The notes under the pieces were generated by a model, which ran no database searches, was not told the DNA's origin, and was given only the letters and a program-made list of their open reading frames with translations. The translations under genes were made by a program, and so were the position numbers. DNA of 40,327 nt from Clostridia bacterium (lineage in GTDB: Bacteria > Bacillota > Clostridia > Oscillospirales > Acutalibacteraceae). This document shows positions 24,345-33,017 of the stretch, one piece after another. Every line of letters begins with the position of its first letter. The stretch's first letter is position 1. The DNA is taken from contig CAAFXS010000002.1 of NCBI GenBank assembly GCA_900767025.1, positions 1 through 40,327 of the forward strand, in the 5' to 3' direction.

Positions 24345-25193
24345 ATGAAAAATTTAGGCTACTACAACGGTAAGTACGATGAGATTGAAAAAATGAGCAT
24401 CCCGATGCTTGACAGGGTTTGCTGGTTCGGCGACGGTATCTATGACGCTACATATGCTCATAATCATAAGATATTTGATTTGGATGCTCACTTAAATAGA
24501 TTTTACAACAGCGCAAAGCTGCTTGATATCATTATGCCCATTGAGCGCCCGGAGCTTGAAAAGCTGCTTAAAGAGTTGGTGCTCAAGGTTGACGACGGCG
24601 ACCAGTTTGTTTACATGCAGGTTACAAGAGGTTCAGGCTTAAGAGGTCATAATTATTCAAAGGATGACCAGAACAAAGCAAATCTTTGGGTTACCCTTAC
24701 TCCGTCTCCTGTGGCAGACACATACAAGCCCATTGATGTTATTACCTATGAGGATAAGCGTTTTGAATATTGCAACTGCAAAACCCTTAACCTTATTCCT
24801 TCCTGCCTTGCCGCTACGGCTGCAGACCGTGCAGGCTGTGCCGAGGCGATTTTCCACAGAGGCGATATTGTAACCGAGTGTGCTCATTCAAATGTTTCAA
24901 TATTCAAGGACGGAAAGGTTATCACTCATCCTCTTGACGATAAAATTCTTCCCGGTACTGCAAGGCTTAGGCTCCTTGCCTTTGCCGAAAAGCTTGGCTT
25001 TGAAACAGAGGAAAGAGAATACACCCTTGATGAATTAATGAACGCCGATGAGGTAATTGTTCATTCAACAGGCTCCTTCTGCATACCCGTTAAAACCGTT
25101 GACGGCAAGGCAGTAGGCGGTAAAGCACCGGAAATGCTTAAAACAATTCAGGACGCATTAGTAGCTGATTTCAACGAGCAGTGCAAGGCATAA
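24345..25193 (+). CDS. dat: D-amino acid aminotransferase (class IV)
   Basis: A 282-residue fold-type IV PLP aminotransferase. The PLP lysine lies in CKTLNLIPSCLAA, and EAIFHRGDIVTECAHSNVSIF followed by PGTARLRLL is the class IV signature, closest in pattern to bacterial D-alanine aminotransferase. It would exchange amino groups between D-alanine and 2-oxoglutarate, yielding D-glutamate, or the reverse. Start ATG 24345 was chosen because AGAGG lies 7 nt upstream and homology begins at MKNLGYYNG; an in-frame start further upstream adds residues without a ribosome site. It heads a six-gene operon whose other members process D-glutamate and 5-oxoproline. A branched-chain aminotransferase or aminodeoxychorismate lyase is less likely. 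Confidence 0.85.
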   Translation: MKNLGYYNGKYDEIEKMSIPMLDRVCWFGDGIYDATYAHNHKIFDLDAHLNRFYNSAKLLDIIMPIERPELEKLLKELVLKVDDGDQFVYMQVTRGSGLRGHNYSKDDQNKANLWVTLTPSPVADTYKPIDVITYEDKRFEYCNCKTLNLIPSCLAATAADRAGCAEAIFHRGDIVTECAHSNVSIFKDGKVITHPLDDKILPGTARLRLLAFAEKLGFETEEREYTLDELMNADEVIVHSTGSFCIPVKTVDGKAVGGKAPEMLKTIQDALVADFNEQCKA

Positions 25194-25209
25194 ATAAAGA
25201 GGATTTGTG

Positions 25210-26271
25210 ATGAACAGAGAAGAATTAACACTTTTAAATATCGGCGATGATTTGGATTCGCTTATGAATATTGATCCCAGAGGCTACGGCGTGTGCCGTA
25301 TTCTTTATGACGGTGCAAGACAGTTTACAGGTGAGCCCCTTTGTGTTAACGGTGCCAAGGGACTTGCAAAGAATGTTAAACAGGGTCAAAATGTTTTTAT
25401 ACTTACAGGCTTTGTCCTTCTGCCCTGGGAGGAGGCTGAAACCGACGGTATTATATCTTCCGTGCTTTTTGCAAGGTTTTTGATTAAAGCCTTTGGTGCA
25501 AAGCCGGTGCTGATTGTTCCCGACCAGTGCACAAAGGCAATTGTGGCTATGAGCAGAGTCCTTGATTTTGAAATCAGCTATGATTTGGATGATATCGGCG
25601 ACAATACCGTGTGCGTGGTTGAGTTCACTAAAAATCTTGATGATGCAGAGACACAGTCGGAGGAAATTTTAAGCCACGGACTGCCCTGTGCCGTAATCAG
25701 CAACGAGGCTCCGGGCAGAAACAGAAACGGCTATTATCATAATGCAGTTGGTGTTAACACAACAAATGTTGAGGCAAAATACGATGTTTTGTTCAAAAAA
25801 TGTCAGCAGCTTGGAATATACAATCTGTCCATCGGTGATTTAGGTAATGAAATCGGTATGGCGGCAATTGAGGACCATATCAGGCAGTATATCCCTTATG
25901 CCGAGGAGGGCGGCTGCAAGGCAGGTACAGGCTTTGGAATTTTAGCCGATACGGCGGCGGACAATATTATAACCGCCACCTGCTCCGATTGGGGCTGTAA
26001 TGCGCTTATGGCGGCAACTGCATTTGTTTTGGGCAAGCCGGAGCTTTTCCATTCACAGGAGGAGCAGTCGGCGGCAATGGACGCCGCCGCAGGCGCAGGT
26101 ATGCTTGATATGTACGGCGAGGCTCGTCCCTATATTGACGGTATCGGCAAAAACATTAATTTGCCGATGGTTGCAATGATGAAAGCCATTATCGAGTATC
26201 CGCCCACAGTTGCAAATAAAACAGAGGCGTGGTTTGACAATACGCTTAAAAAAGGATTTTTTACAAGATGA
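25210..26271 (+). CDS. DUF4392-type D-glutamate cyclase component
   Basis: A 353-residue protein resembling DUF4392, the C-terminal part of animal D-glutamate cyclase (DGLUCY), which dehydrates D-glutamate to 5-oxo-D-proline. Recognisable features are NIDPRGYG near the N-terminus, VFILTGFVLLP, ETDGIISSVLFAR, ISNEAPGRNRNGYYHNA and GDLGNEIGM. Start ATG 25210 gives 7-nt spacing from AGAGG; an in-frame GTG lies one codon earlier. The other half of DGLUCY is encoded separately at 27921-28706 in this operon, and the 5-oxoprolinase genes lie between and after. Stop overlaps the pxpB start (ATGA). The family match is by pattern only; activity of either half alone is unknown. Confidence 0.8.
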   Translation: MNREELTLLNIGDDLDSLMNIDPRGYGVCRILYDGARQFTGEPLCVNGAKGLAKNVKQGQNVFILTGFVLLPWEEAETDGIISSVLFARFLIKAFGAKPVLIVPDQCTKAIVAMSRVLDFEISYDLDDIGDNTVCVVEFTKNLDDAETQSEEILSHGLPCAVISNEAPGRNRNGYYHNAVGVNTTNVEAKYDVLFKKCQQLGIYNLSIGDLGNEIGMAAIEDHIRQYIPYAEEGGCKAGTGFGILADTAADNIITATCSDWGCNALMAATAFVLGKPELFHSQEEQSAAMDAAAGAGMLDMYGEARPYIDGIGKNINLPMVAMMKAIIEYPPTVANKTEAWFDNTLKKGFFTR

Positions 26272-26993
26272 TTTATTCATTTTTGCAAAACGGTGACACT
26301 GCTGTAACCGTTCAGTTTAAAAATGAAATAAGTAAAGAGGTTAACTCCTGCGTTACCGAGCTTGCACGCCTGATTGAGCAAAAAAAAATCAAAGGCGTTG
26401 TGGAGCTGGTGCCTGCCTTTGCGTCGCTGACGGTGTTTTATGACTGCACGGTGATTTCATCAGATAAGCTGAGGAAAAAATTAGCGTCGCTGATTAAAAA
26501 GGTATCTGTGTCAAAGGCAGTTAAGGCAAGAGTTTACAAAATACCGGTTTGCTATGATGATGAATTTGCACCCGATATGGATAATGTTTGCAGTCATACA
26601 GGCCTTTCAAGGCAGGAGGTAATTGAGCTTCACACCTCAAAGCCGTATCTTATCTATATGCTTGGCTTTTTACCGGGCTTTGCCTATCTGGGCGGTATGG
26701 ATGAAAGGCTCTTTACCCCAAGGCTTGAAACTCCAAGGCTTGAAATATTTGAGGGCGCAGTGGGCATCGGCGGTGAACAGACGGGTATATATCCCATAGC
26801 GTCACCCGGTGGTTGGCAGCTTATCGGCAGAACTCCTGTTAAGGTTTATGACAAGTCAAAGGCTGACCCGATTTTGTACCGTGCAGGTGATTATATTCAG
26901 TTTTACGGCATTACAGCCGATGAGTTTAAAAAAATTGAAAATGAAGTAAAAAACGGTTCCTATCAGCCGTCCTTTGAGGAGGCGGTTTTGTGA
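26268..26993 (+). CDS. pxpB: 5-oxoprolinase subunit PxpB (KipI / allophanate hydrolase subunit 1 family)
   Basis: A 241-residue subunit of the ATP-dependent prokaryotic 5-oxoprolinase PxpABC, which opens 5-oxoproline to glutamate. The conserved block YLIYMLGFLPGFAYLGGM, then RLETPR and GIGGEQTGIYPIASPGGW, is diagnostic of the PxpB/KipI family. It overlaps the gene before it by 4 nt and the gene after it by 4 nt (GTGA), so the three are translationally coupled. In Bacillus KipI inhibits a sporulation kinase, but pairing with PxpA and PxpC here points to the metabolic role. Confidence 0.92.
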   Translation: MIYSFLQNGDTAVTVQFKNEISKEVNSCVTELARLIEQKKIKGVVELVPAFASLTVFYDCTVISSDKLRKKLASLIKKVSVSKAVKARVYKIPVCYDDEFAPDMDNVCSHTGLSRQEVIELHTSKPYLIYMLGFLPGFAYLGGMDERLFTPRLETPRLEIFEGAVGIGGEQTGIYPIASPGGWQLIGRTPVKVYDKSKADPILYRAGDYIQFYGITADEFKKIENEVKNGSYQPSFEEAVL

Positions 26994-27913
26994 TAAAAAT
27001 TATTAACGGCGGTATGCTTTCCACCGTTCAGGATTTAGGTCGTTTTGGGGTAATGAAAACAGGCTTTACCCAAAGCGGAGCTATGGACAGTTACTCAATG
27101 AAGCTGGCAAATAAGCTTTGCGGAAACGAACTGAACGCTCCTGTTATTGAAATGACAATGCTTGGCATAACTGCCGAGTTCACCGAAAATCATATTTTTG
27201 CCTTATCCGGCGGTGACTTTTCAGCAAAGCTCAACGGTAATCCTATTAAGACCAACAAAGCCTACCGTGTCTGCAGCGGTGATGTGCTTACAGTTGGGGG
27301 TGCAGTCAGCGGAATGAGGTGTTACCTTGCCGTAGGCGGCGGATTTGATGTTCCGCTTTTTATGGGCAGTGCCTCAACCAACCTAAAGTTAGGCGTGGGC
27401 GGATATGAGGGCAGAAAGCTGAAAGCCGGTGATATCCTTAAAACAGGCAAAGCAGTAGGCATATCCCCTGAAAACAGGGAGCTGCCCGAAAACACCTATG
27501 AAGGTTTAGTTAATATCCGTGTTGTTCCGGGTCCCCAGGATGATATGTTCACTGAAACCGACTGGGCATTCTTTACAAAGCAGCAGTACACCGTAACCCC
27601 TAATCTTGACAGAATGGGAATTCGTCTTAACGGTATTGCTTTAAGAGGAAAGGGCACAACGGATATTATCTCCGACGCAATCACCTTTGGCTCGGTGCAG
27701 ATAACGCGCTCGGGTATGCCTATTATTCTTATGGCGGACCATCAGACCACAGGCGGTTACGCAAAAATTGCCACTGTAATCAGCGTTGACCTGCCAAAGC
27801 TTGCGCAGTTAAGACCCTATGACAAAATAATCTTTTCCGTTGTTTCTGTTAAAGAGGCGGAAAAGCTTACAAAAAAAGAGAAAAAGTATTTTGACACCCT
27901 TTTTGAAAGGTAG
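26990..27913 (+). CDS. pxpC: 5-oxoprolinase subunit PxpC (KipA / allophanate hydrolase subunit 2 family)
   Basis: A 307-residue partner of PxpB with the cyclophilin-like fold of allophanate hydrolase subunit 2. TVQDLGRFG, GAMDSYSMKLANKLCGN, ALSGGDFSA and the late block ADHQTTGGYAKIATV are family landmarks. Start GTG 26990 overlaps the pxpB stop as GTGA. With PxpA and PxpB it forms the ATP-dependent 5-oxoprolinase. The DUF1445 gene is inserted between pxpC and pxpA, starting 7 nt downstream, which ties it to 5-oxoproline metabolism. Confidence 0.92.
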   Translation: MIKIINGGMLSTVQDLGRFGVMKTGFTQSGAMDSYSMKLANKLCGNELNAPVIEMTMLGITAEFTENHIFALSGGDFSAKLNGNPIKTNKAYRVCSGDVLTVGGAVSGMRCYLAVGGGFDVPLFMGSASTNLKLGVGGYEGRKLKAGDILKTGKAVGISPENRELPENTYEGLVNIRVVPGPQDDMFTETDWAFFTKQQYTVTPNLDRMGIRLNGIALRGKGTTDIISDAITFGSVQITRSGMPIILMADHQTTGGYAKIATVISVDLPKLAQLRPYDKIIFSVVSVKEAEKLTKKEKKYFDTLFER

Positions 27914-27920
27914 CTTTATT

Positions 27921-28706
27921 ATGGATTATTCACAAATGCATCCTCAGGAGGTTAAAAAATTAATCCGAGAGGGTAAAATTGATTTTCAAACCTCAGGTAT
28001 GTGCAACGGCTATGCCCAGGCAAATCTTTGTATTTTGCCAAAGGACTATGCCTTTGATTTCCTCCTTTTCTGTATGAGAAATCCAAAGCCCTGTCCCATT
28101 CTTGAGGTGGGCGATGTGGGCTCAAGGCTCATTAAAACCATGGCAGAAACAGGTGATATCTGCAAGGATTTCCCCAAGTACAGAATTTGGAAAAACGGTG
28201 TCCTTGAAAAGGAGGTTACCGATATAACGGATTATTGGCAGGAGGATTTTGTTTATTTCCTTATCGGCTGTTCCTTCAGCTTTGAAAGCGAGCTGCTTGA
28301 GGCTGATGTGCCTGTAAGGCATATTGAAGAGGGCAGAAATGTGCCTATGTTCAACACAAATATTGAGCTTAACCCTGCAGGCAAATTCCACGGTAATATG
28401 GTGGTTTCAATGCGCCCCATACCTGATGAGCTTGTGGTTAAGGCAGTGAATGTTACCGCTGCAATGCCCAGAGTTCACGGTGCGCCTGTTCATATCGGCA
28501 ATCCGCAGTCAATCGGTATTAACGATATAATGAAGCCCGATTACGGCGACAGTGTAACGGTTAATGAGGGTGAAACACCTGTGTTTTGGGCGTGTGGTGT
28601 TACTCCTCAAAATGTTGTTATGCAGACAAAACCGCCTGTGGCAATTACTCATTCACCCGGTCATATGTTTATAACCGATGTTAAAAATGTCAGCTTGAAA
28701 TATTAA
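27921..28706 (+). CDS. DUF1445 / YcsI-family D-glutamate cyclase component
   Basis: A 261-residue protein of the DUF1445 family (Bacillus YcsI), often annotated as putative hydro-lyase. The same domain forms the N-terminal part of animal D-glutamate cyclase. Typical segments are GYAQANLCILP, SFSFESEL, PRVHGAPVHIGNP, PDYGD and PVFWACGVTPQ with the final THSPGHMFITD. Start ATG 27921 was preferred because homology begins at DYSQMHPQEVKKLI and AAAGG lies upstream; a longer in-frame start would overlap pxpC. Placed between pxpC and pxpA and with DUF4392 upstream, it probably forms D-glutamate cyclase jointly with that protein. Confidence 0.85.
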   Translation: MDYSQMHPQEVKKLIREGKIDFQTSGMCNGYAQANLCILPKDYAFDFLLFCMRNPKPCPILEVGDVGSRLIKTMAETGDICKDFPKYRIWKNGVLEKEVTDITDYWQEDFVYFLIGCSFSFESELLEADVPVRHIEEGRNVPMFNTNIELNPAGKFHGNMVVSMRPIPDELVVKAVNVTAAMPRVHGAPVHIGNPQSIGINDIMKPDYGDSVTVNEGETPVFWACGVTPQNVVMQTKPPVAITHSPGHMFITDVKNVSLKY

Positions 28707-28716
28707 TGGTGATTAT

Positions 28717-29472
28717 ATGTATAAAATTGATTTAAACAGTGATTTAGGCGAGGGCGCCGCCTTTGACGAACAGATTATACCGCTGATTTCAGGGGCAAAT
28801 ATTGCCTGCGGCTTTCACGCAGGCGGTAGTGAAATAATGGCTGAAACCATTTCACTTTGCAAAAAAAACGGTATTTCCTTCGGCGCTCATCCCGGTTATC
28901 CCGACAGGGAAAATTTCGGCAGAACAAATATGGCGGTTACACCAAAGCAGGTTTATGATTACACCCTTTATCAGCTCGGTGCTCTTTCCGCAATGGCAAA
29001 GGCACAGGGAACCGCTCTTCAGCATATTAAGCCCCACGGTGCTATGTATAATATGGCGGCAAAGGATATCAGCCTGGCAAATGCAATTGCCGATGCGGTT
29101 AAGGATTTTGACAGCAATATAATTTTGCTTGCTCTTTCCGGGTCAAAAATGATTGAGGCGGCTAAGAATAAAAATCTTAAATACGCCTGCGAGGTTTTTG
29201 CAGACCGTGCCTATGAGGCAGACGGTACATTAAGACCAAGGAGCCTTGAGGGTTCAATGATAACCGACGAGGATGAGGCTGTCAGCAGGGTTATCCGAAT
29301 GGTAAAAGAGGGTAAGGTCACAGCCTACACAGGTGAGGATATTGAACTTGAGGCTCATTCGGTTTGCGTGCACGGCGACGGCGAAAAGGCTCTTGATTTT
29401 GTAAGAAAGCTCAATAAAGCCTTTGCGGAAAATGACATTGAAATTGTCAGCCTTTCAAAAGTAATTGAATAA
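28717..29472 (+). CDS. pxpA: 5-oxoprolinase subunit PxpA (LamB/YcsF family)
   Basis: A 251-residue subunit of 5-oxoprolinase PxpABC. IDLNSDLGEG at the N-terminus, ANIACGFHAGG, SFGAHPGYPDRENFGR and HIKPHGAMYN are the characteristic metal and substrate region motifs. It is the last gene of the D-amino-acid operon and ends 4 nt before a strong terminator stem. The canonical enzyme acts on 5-oxo-L-proline; the operon content suggests that the D-form, or an L/D mixture, is the physiological source here. Confidence 0.93.
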   Translation: MYKIDLNSDLGEGAAFDEQIIPLISGANIACGFHAGGSEIMAETISLCKKNGISFGAHPGYPDRENFGRTNMAVTPKQVYDYTLYQLGALSAMAKAQGTALQHIKPHGAMYNMAAKDISLANAIADAVKDFDSNIILLALSGSKMIEAAKNKNLKYACEVFADRAYEADGTLRPRSLEGSMITDEDEAVSRVIRMVKEGKVTAYTGEDIELEAHSVCVHGDGEKALDFVRKLNKAFAENDIEIVSLSKVIE

Positions 29473-29476
29473 AATT

Positions 29477-29505
29477 AACGGCTTGGAAATCCAAGCCGTT
29501 TTTTT
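29477..29505. terminator. Terminator after pxpA, shared with the convergent GH36 gene
   Basis: AACGGCTTGG (29477-29486) and CCAAGCCGTT (29491-29500) around AAAT, then TTTTT. The stem core CGGCTTGG is the same as in the repeat at 1-25. Confidence 0.85.
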
Positions 29506-31587
29506 CTATATTTCTTCAATTATAAGTATTTTGTTGTAGTCGTTGCATTTTACTTCGATTTCAATTCCCACATTCATCAGGTATGCACCGCCTTTTTCAT
29601 AATGCCTTGAATCAAAATCAAACGCATAGCGTTTGTTGCTGTCAAGTCCGCGAAAACGAAGGGGTACAGGCTTTTTGTAGAACCTTGTGCCTTTGGAGGC
29701 AATGAAGCAAACACTGCGGCTTTTATCACCGTTTACATACTGATTAACAAGTATTTCATCCTCATCAATATCCATTAGGCGATACAGACTGCCGAACTGA
29801 ACAATATCTCTGATGTCTTTGTATAAGGCAACATTCCTTTTGCAGATTTCCAAATCCTCTTTGGAATATTTTGTCAGGTCACCGCCTACACCTAAAGCAC
29901 CCTGCATTGCAATATTGAATCTGAAATCAAGTGAACAGGGCTTGTTATACCAGTTAATATCTGTTACCCAAGCTCTCATGGTTTTTATGGGTCTTAAAAG
30001 AGAATATCCCTTTTGAATTACCATTCTGTCGATAGCGTCGGTGTTGTCGCTGGTCCATACCTGGTCATAGTGCAAAAGTGCACCGTAGTCGGACCTGCCA
30101 CCGCCTGAGGAACAGCTTTCTATTGCCACATGGGGATGAAGTGCTTTTAGCTTATCAACTATATCATACACCGCCTTGGTGTGAAGATACCAGAGCATCT
30201 GCGGACATTCAAGATTTTCCGCTCCTGTTTCGGAGAAGGGTCTGTTCATATCCCATTTAACATATTTGATATTGTGGTTAGTAAGCAAATCGTTAAGGCA
30301 GTCAAATAAGTATTCCTGAACATCTGCCCTTGTCATATTGAGTACAAGCTGATTTCTCATCTCGCAGGCATATCTTGTGTCATAATGGTACGCCCAGTCA
30401 GGATGAGCACGGAATAAATCGCTGTCCTTGTTTACCATTTCAGGCTCAACCCATATGCCGAAATCCATACCCAGCTCGTTAACCCTGTCGATAAGCTCGT
30501 CAAGTCCGTTGGGGAATTTTTCTTTATTTACATACCAGTCGCCCAAGCCTGCACGGTCATTGTTCCTTGCACCGAACCAGCCGTCGTCCATAACAAAAAG
30601 CTCAACCCCGATTTCTGCGGCAAGCTCCGCAAGTGCTGATTGATTCTTAACATTTACATCAAACTCCGTAGCCTCCCAGGAGTTATAAAGCACAGGCAGA
30701 ATTTTATCGTTATGGCTCTTGGGCAGAACATAATCAACGGCAAAGCGGTGCATCTGCCTTGACATTTCACCCAAGCCCTGAGTGTGACCGCAGAATACCT
30801 TTGGTGTTTCAAAGCTTTCACCGCCCTTAAGCATAAAGCGGAAATCAAAATCATTCATACCGAGAATAATTCTTGTGATGCCGAACAAATCCCTTTCAGC
30901 CGAAACCTTAAAGCTGCCGCTGTAAGCAAGTGAGGCAAAATAAACATCACCGCTGACCTCGTCGGCATTCTGATATGCAATAAAATACGGTGACTGATTG
31001 TGACCTGTGGTTCCTCTTCGGCTTTCGTTAACCCAGGAACCGCCCTGAAGAACTGTGTTTGTTTCAATGAATTCGGCACCCCAGGCACCGTTAGTGTTCT
31101 TAAAGGTATAGGGCTTTTTGGAGGGCAGGTTTAATTGTGCACTGAAAAGCTTTTCAAAAAATATCGGCTCTTCACCCTTGTTTGTAAGTGTTACCCACCT
31201 GGTGATGATATCACATTCATCGTGTATTTCGTAATTAAGCGAAATTCCCAGAGGATATGTAACATCGGAAAAATCTAATTTGAGGCAGTTGCCGTTGATA
31301 TCAAATCCGTCATATTTCAGATTGATTTCACGGCAGCCGTCGGTGAAATCCGCTTTAATCGAGCAGTTGCGGTACATTGTTTTGCCAAAGGGTGTATACT
31401 CCTGCTTGATATAGTCAAGCTTTGAGTGGTTAGAGCTTTCGTCACTGATATCTTTGATTGAATAATCGTCAATATCACACTTTTGTCCCCAGTGTAAATG
31501 GTGGTTGTAGCCGTATTCGTCAACGCCAAGCACATAATGGGTGTTCTTGGTTTCAAGAACAAAAATGTTATTTTTACTTATTATCAT
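29506..31587 (-). CDS. Alpha-galactosidase, glycoside hydrolase family 36
   Basis: A 693-residue GH36 enzyme for terminal alpha-galactosides of raffinose or melibiose type. An N-terminal beta-supersandwich precedes the TIM barrel (from about 290), then a C-terminal beta domain. The nucleophile is D446 in VKWDMNRPFSE and the acid/base D514 in WTSDNTDAIDR; ELFVMDDGWFGARN and ESCSSGGGR are also present. Slightly shorter than the common 720-740 residues. No signal peptide, so imported substrates are hydrolysed inside the cell. Start ATG 31587 has AAGGAG 9 nt upstream. It is divergent from a metallophosphoesterase-transporter pair; the GPH transporter there may supply its substrate. Confidence 0.93.
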   Translation of the reverse strand: MIISKNNIFVLETKNTHYVLGVDEYGYNHHLHWGQKCDIDDYSIKDISDESSNHSKLDYIKQEYTPFGKTMYRNCSIKADFTDGCREINLKYDGFDINGNCLKLDFSDVTYPLGISLNYEIHDECDIITRWVTLTNKGEEPIFFEKLFSAQLNLPSKKPYTFKNTNGAWGAEFIETNTVLQGGSWVNESRRGTTGHNQSPYFIAYQNADEVSGDVYFASLAYSGSFKVSAERDLFGITRIILGMNDFDFRFMLKGGESFETPKVFCGHTQGLGEMSRQMHRFAVDYVLPKSHNDKILPVLYNSWEATEFDVNVKNQSALAELAAEIGVELFVMDDGWFGARNNDRAGLGDWYVNKEKFPNGLDELIDRVNELGMDFGIWVEPEMVNKDSDLFRAHPDWAYHYDTRYACEMRNQLVLNMTRADVQEYLFDCLNDLLTNHNIKYVKWDMNRPFSETGAENLECPQMLWYLHTKAVYDIVDKLKALHPHVAIESCSSGGGRSDYGALLHYDQVWTSDNTDAIDRMVIQKGYSLLRPIKTMRAWVTDINWYNKPCSLDFRFNIAMQGALGVGGDLTKYSKEDLEICKRNVALYKDIRDIVQFGSLYRLMDIDEDEILVNQYVNGDKSRSVCFIASKGTRFYKKPVPLRFRGLDSNKRYAFDFDSRHYEKGGAYLMNVGIEIEVKCNDYNKILIIEEI

Positions 31588-31606
31588 CTTAAAATTCTCC
31601 TTACAG

Positions 31607-31635
31607 TTGACTTGGTTTAAGATTTAAGCTATCAT
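31607..31635 (+). promoter_or_regulatory. Promoter for the metallophosphoesterase-transporter operon
   Basis: TTGACT (31607-31612) and TATCAT (31630-31635) with a 17-bp spacer. Confidence 0.55.
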
Positions 31636-31641
31636 AAAACT

Positions 31642-31670
31642 AATATATCATCTAAATTGTAAAAAGTAAA
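31642..31670 (-). promoter_or_regulatory. Promoter for the GH36 gene
   Basis: Minus-strand TTTACT (31665-31670) and TATATT (31642-31647) with a 17-bp spacer. It lies close to the opposing promoter, so the two starts may interfere. Confidence 0.5.
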
Positions 31671-31696
31671 TAGAATTTATATAAGGAGTGAAGGTA

Positions 31697-32998
31697 ATGG
31701 GGGATAAACTTTCATTTTATCTTGTAACAGATACTCATTATTATGACAGCTCGTTTAAAAGAACGGGTGAGGCTTATGAAAAAAGAAGCAAAACCGATCA
31801 AAAATGCGTTGCAGAAACACCTGCAATAATTGACGCAGGCTTTGAACAGTTAGCACAGGATAAGGATACAAATGTTATTCTTATTCCCGGCGATTTGGTT
31901 TATCGCGGTGAGTATCAAAGTCATGTTGGTTTTAGAGAAAGGCTCTACAAGCTGAAAGAGCAGGGCAAAAGGATTTATCTTATAACCGCCCGTCACGATT
32001 ATTGTGAGGACGGCGAGCCTGCTGAATTTGAGGGTGATGAGCTGATACCTGTTAAGGGTATGCCCAGAGCAGAGCTGAGAGATTTTTATAAGGATTTCGG
32101 CTTTGGCGATGCAATAAGCGAGCATCGCGAAAGTATGAGCTATGTTGCTCAGCTTGCCGACAGTGTAAGGCTCCTTGCTCTTAACTGCGACGGTGACTGC
32201 AAGAGCTTTAAAGGCTTGTGGGATGACCAAATGCAGTGGGCACTTGATGAAATTAAAAAGGCTCACGAAGCAGGGGACTACATATTTGCAATGACACACT
32301 ATCCGCTTTTGCCTTTCTCACCTATTATGAATTTGATAGGCGATGCAAAATTAACCGACTGGGAAAAGCGTGCCAAGGAATTTGCCGATGCAGGCCTTGA
32401 TTTGATATTCACGGGCCATATGCACGCACAGGCAGTAACGGATTACACCACCGAAAAGGGCAATATAATTACCGATGTGCAGACAGGCTGCTTTGTGGGC
32501 TGTCCCTGTGCTTACAGAAAGGTAACCCTTGAGGATAACAAGATTGAAATCAAATCATATACCATTAATGATTTTGACTACGACAAGCAGGGAAAAACCG
32601 CAAAGGAATATTTCAAGTGGCGTTTTGACCGAATGATTAACTTAAAAATGGACGAAATACTGCCCTCTCCGGCAAAGAAAATACTTGACGGCTTTACACT
32701 GAAAAAGCTTGGCAGACTGCTTTGCTTTAAGGTTGACAAAAGCATTGAAAACCGACTTGCAAAGGATGTGGGAATTGAGCTTGTAAGGAATGTTTTTGTG
32801 GGAAACGAGCCTTATGTTAAGGGCACGCCGATGTATGAGGCTATGGCAAAGCTGCTTAAAAGGCTTCATCCTGTTACTCGTATAATCGAAAAGAAAATGG
32901 GCGCAAAAAATCCCGTGCTTTCGGATATTGACACCTTCATTCTGTCAATGATAGGCGACGAAAAGCAACGGGATTATGAAGCGGTAATCGAAAAATAA
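31697..32998 (+). CDS. Calcineurin-like metallophosphoesterase
   Basis: A 433-residue cytoplasmic protein with a calcineurin-like phosphoesterase domain over about residues 5-270. Metal-site motifs are FYLVTDTHYY (D-x-H), IPGDLVYRG (GD), THYPLL and FTGHMHAQ (GHxH). The position normally occupied by GNHD/E reads ITARHDY, so the metal-binding Asn is replaced, which may alter activity. The C-terminal 160 residues are helical and not recognised. Start ATG 31697 (AAGGAG 8 nt upstream) is preferred over an in-frame GTG three codons earlier. A GPH transporter follows 19 nt downstream in the same operon. Substrate unknown; a phosphodiester linked to the imported solute is a guess. Confidence 0.8.
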   Translation: MGDKLSFYLVTDTHYYDSSFKRTGEAYEKRSKTDQKCVAETPAIIDAGFEQLAQDKDTNVILIPGDLVYRGEYQSHVGFRERLYKLKEQGKRIYLITARHDYCEDGEPAEFEGDELIPVKGMPRAELRDFYKDFGFGDAISEHRESMSYVAQLADSVRLLALNCDGDCKSFKGLWDDQMQWALDEIKKAHEAGDYIFAMTHYPLLPFSPIMNLIGDAKLTDWEKRAKEFADAGLDLIFTGHMHAQAVTDYTTEKGNIITDVQTGCFVGCPCAYRKVTLEDNKIEIKSYTINDFDYDKQGKTAKEYFKWRFDRMINLKMDEILPSPAKKILDGFTLKKLGRLLCFKVDKSIENRLAKDVGIELVRNVFVGNEPYVKGTPMYEAMAKLLKRLHPVTRIIEKKMGAKNPVLSDIDTFILSMIGDEKQRDYEAVIEK

Positions 32999-33017
32999 TA
33001 TTGAGGGGTAAAATTAT

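Noticed and set aside
26268..27913. KipI/KipA sporulation regulators or urea amidolyase subunits
   Set aside because: Presence of pxpA and the D-glutamate cyclase domains in the same operon points to 5-oxoprolinase; no biotin-dependent carboxylase is present.
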